Source: Eubacteriales bacterium (GTDB lineage: Bacteria > Bacillota > Clostridia > Christensenellales > SZUA-584). Taken from it: a stretch of 6,242 nt of DNA. The position numbers were made by a program, and so were the translations under genes. The notes beneath the pieces are model-generated. The model saw only the letters and a program-made list of their open reading frames with translations. It did no database searches and was not told where the DNA came from. Location: the NCBI GenBank assembly GCA_028711205.1, contig JAQTSP010000154.1, forward strand, positions 1-6,242. Direction: 5' to 3'. Each line of letters begins with the position of its first letter. Position 1 is the first letter of the stretch. Shown here in pieces: positions 5,459 through 6,242 of the stretch.

Positions 5459-6242
5459 ATGGAACAGTTTTTTTCGAATATATGGACGAGCATTACAGGT
5501 TTTTTTCAGGACCTGGGCAGCCATGCGGATATCATCATCATTGCCGTTTTAAAGATCATTGGTATTATCATACTCGCAAAGCTGGTCATCGTCATTCTTC
5601 GGCGCGTCATAAAACGGGTGCTCAAAAGAAGAAAACAAAAAAAGCCCCTCTCTGCCATGGCCAAAAAGGCCCAAACGATCGAAAGCGTATCGCGCTCTGT
5701 CGCTAAATACATCGTTTATTTCTTTGCCGCGATGGCTATACTCGGCACGCTCGGGCTCGGTACCACCGTCACCTCGCTTCTGGCCACGGCGGGCATCGGC
5801 GGCATCGCGATCGCTTTTGGCGCTCAGAGCCTTGTCAAAGACCTCGTTTCGGGATTGTTCTTGCTTATTGAAAACCAGTATGCCGTCGGCGAATACATCG
5901 AAGTGGACGGAGAAAAAGGCACCGTCGAGGCCATCACGATCAGGACGACGCGGATCGCCAGATTCACAGGCGAAATCACGACGATACCCAACGGAAGCAT
6001 CACAAAAGTCACGAACTATTCGCGGGGTGACCATCTTGCGATCGTCGATATGTCCATCTCGTATGAATCGGACATCGAAAAAGCAAGCATGATTATGCAA
6101 AACATGGGATTGGCATATATGGAAAGTCATGATAATATACTTGAAGAGCCTCATGTGCTTGGCATCATAGAATTTGGCGAGTCAAGCGTGGTCATACGCA
6201 TGATTATGCGCGTCGCTGTGCTGACACACTGGGAGACGGAGC
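5459..6242 (+). CDS. Small-conductance mechanosensitive channel, MscS family (YkuT-like), 3' end cut by window edge
   Basis: MscS channels open when membrane tension rises and release solutes during hypo-osmotic shock. The frame is open from the ATG at 5459 to the right edge, giving 261 residues; a typical small MscS of 270 to 300 residues would be nearly complete. Three membrane segments are visible: TM1 about 25-47, followed by a strongly basic stretch RRVIKRVLKRRKQKK (48-62); TM2 about 83-103; and the Gly/Ala-rich pore helix TM3 about 105-137 with GAQSLVKDLVSG at 121-132. The beta domain follows, with VGEYIEV (143-149), GTVEAITIRTT (154-164) and the family signature IPNGSI (176-181). The cytoplasmic alpha/beta part begins near 190. 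GGAGG (5447-5451) lies seven bases before the start. An upstream ATG at 5443 is in another frame and overlaps the ribosome site. Its place after ppk1 may be coincidental. Confidence 0.95.
   Translation, partial: MEQFFSNIWTSITGFFQDLGSHADIIIIAVLKIIGIIILAKLVIVILRRVIKRVLKRRKQKKPLSAMAKKAQTIESVSRSVAKYIVYFFAAMAILGTLGLGTTVTSLLATAGIGGIAIAFGAQSLVKDLVSGLFLLIENQYAVGEYIEVDGEKGTVEAITIRTTRIARFTGEITTIPNGSITKVTNYSRGDHLAIVDMSISYESDIEKASMIMQNMGLAYMESHDNILEEPHVLGIIEFGESSVVIRMIMRVAVLTHWETE

Noticed and set aside
5549..6154. Minus-strand 201-codon open frame over the MscS gene
   Set aside because: The plus strand encodes an unambiguous MscS family protein through the whole interval; the antisense product is rich in Arg/Asp/His and shows no domain.

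Overview
The window looks like a stretch of chromosome from a mid-GC member of the Clostridia (Firmicutes). The evidence is the gene order rpmE, DUF1385 (YqhQ type), prmC, which is common in that class; strong purine-rich Shine-Dalgarno sites; consensus sigma-A-type promoters; a zinc-type ribosomal protein L31; and a small MscS-type channel. The genus cannot be named from sequence alone. I see no mobile element, CRISPR array, tRNA, rRNA or phage gene, and nothing that looks recently transferred.

Left half (1-2065), minus strand: rpmE (L31) has its own promoter and is followed by a short intrinsic terminator. A four-helix membrane protein of the DUF1385/YqhQ family comes next, with a promoter whose -35 box lies in the U-tract of that terminator. 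Its stop codon overlaps by one base the start of prmC, the release-factor glutamine methyltransferase, which runs off the left edge without its C-terminal part. This is a translation-related block.

Centre (2066-2281): a divergent control region. Back-to-back promoters drive rpmE to the left and a polyphosphate operon to the right. The rightward transcript has an unusually long leader of about 128 nt, which holds a weak hairpin and a possible 31-codon ORF.

Right half (2282-6242), plus strand: a short Ppx/GppA-type exopolyphosphatase (TTG start, weak ribosome site) and a complete polyphosphate kinase (ppk1) lie 10 bases apart and form a clear operon, so polyP synthesis and breakdown are transcribed together. 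The difference in start signals suggests more kinase than phosphatase is made. After ppk1 a new extended -10 promoter drives an MscS-family mechanosensitive channel, which is cut by the right edge and lacks its C-terminal end.

No clearly novel system is present. The points most worth checking are the ppx leader, the overlapping terminator and promoter before yqhQ, the acid-free basic tail of PPK1, the serine at the pore-hinge position of the channel, and the uncharacterised DUF1385 protein coupled to prmC.
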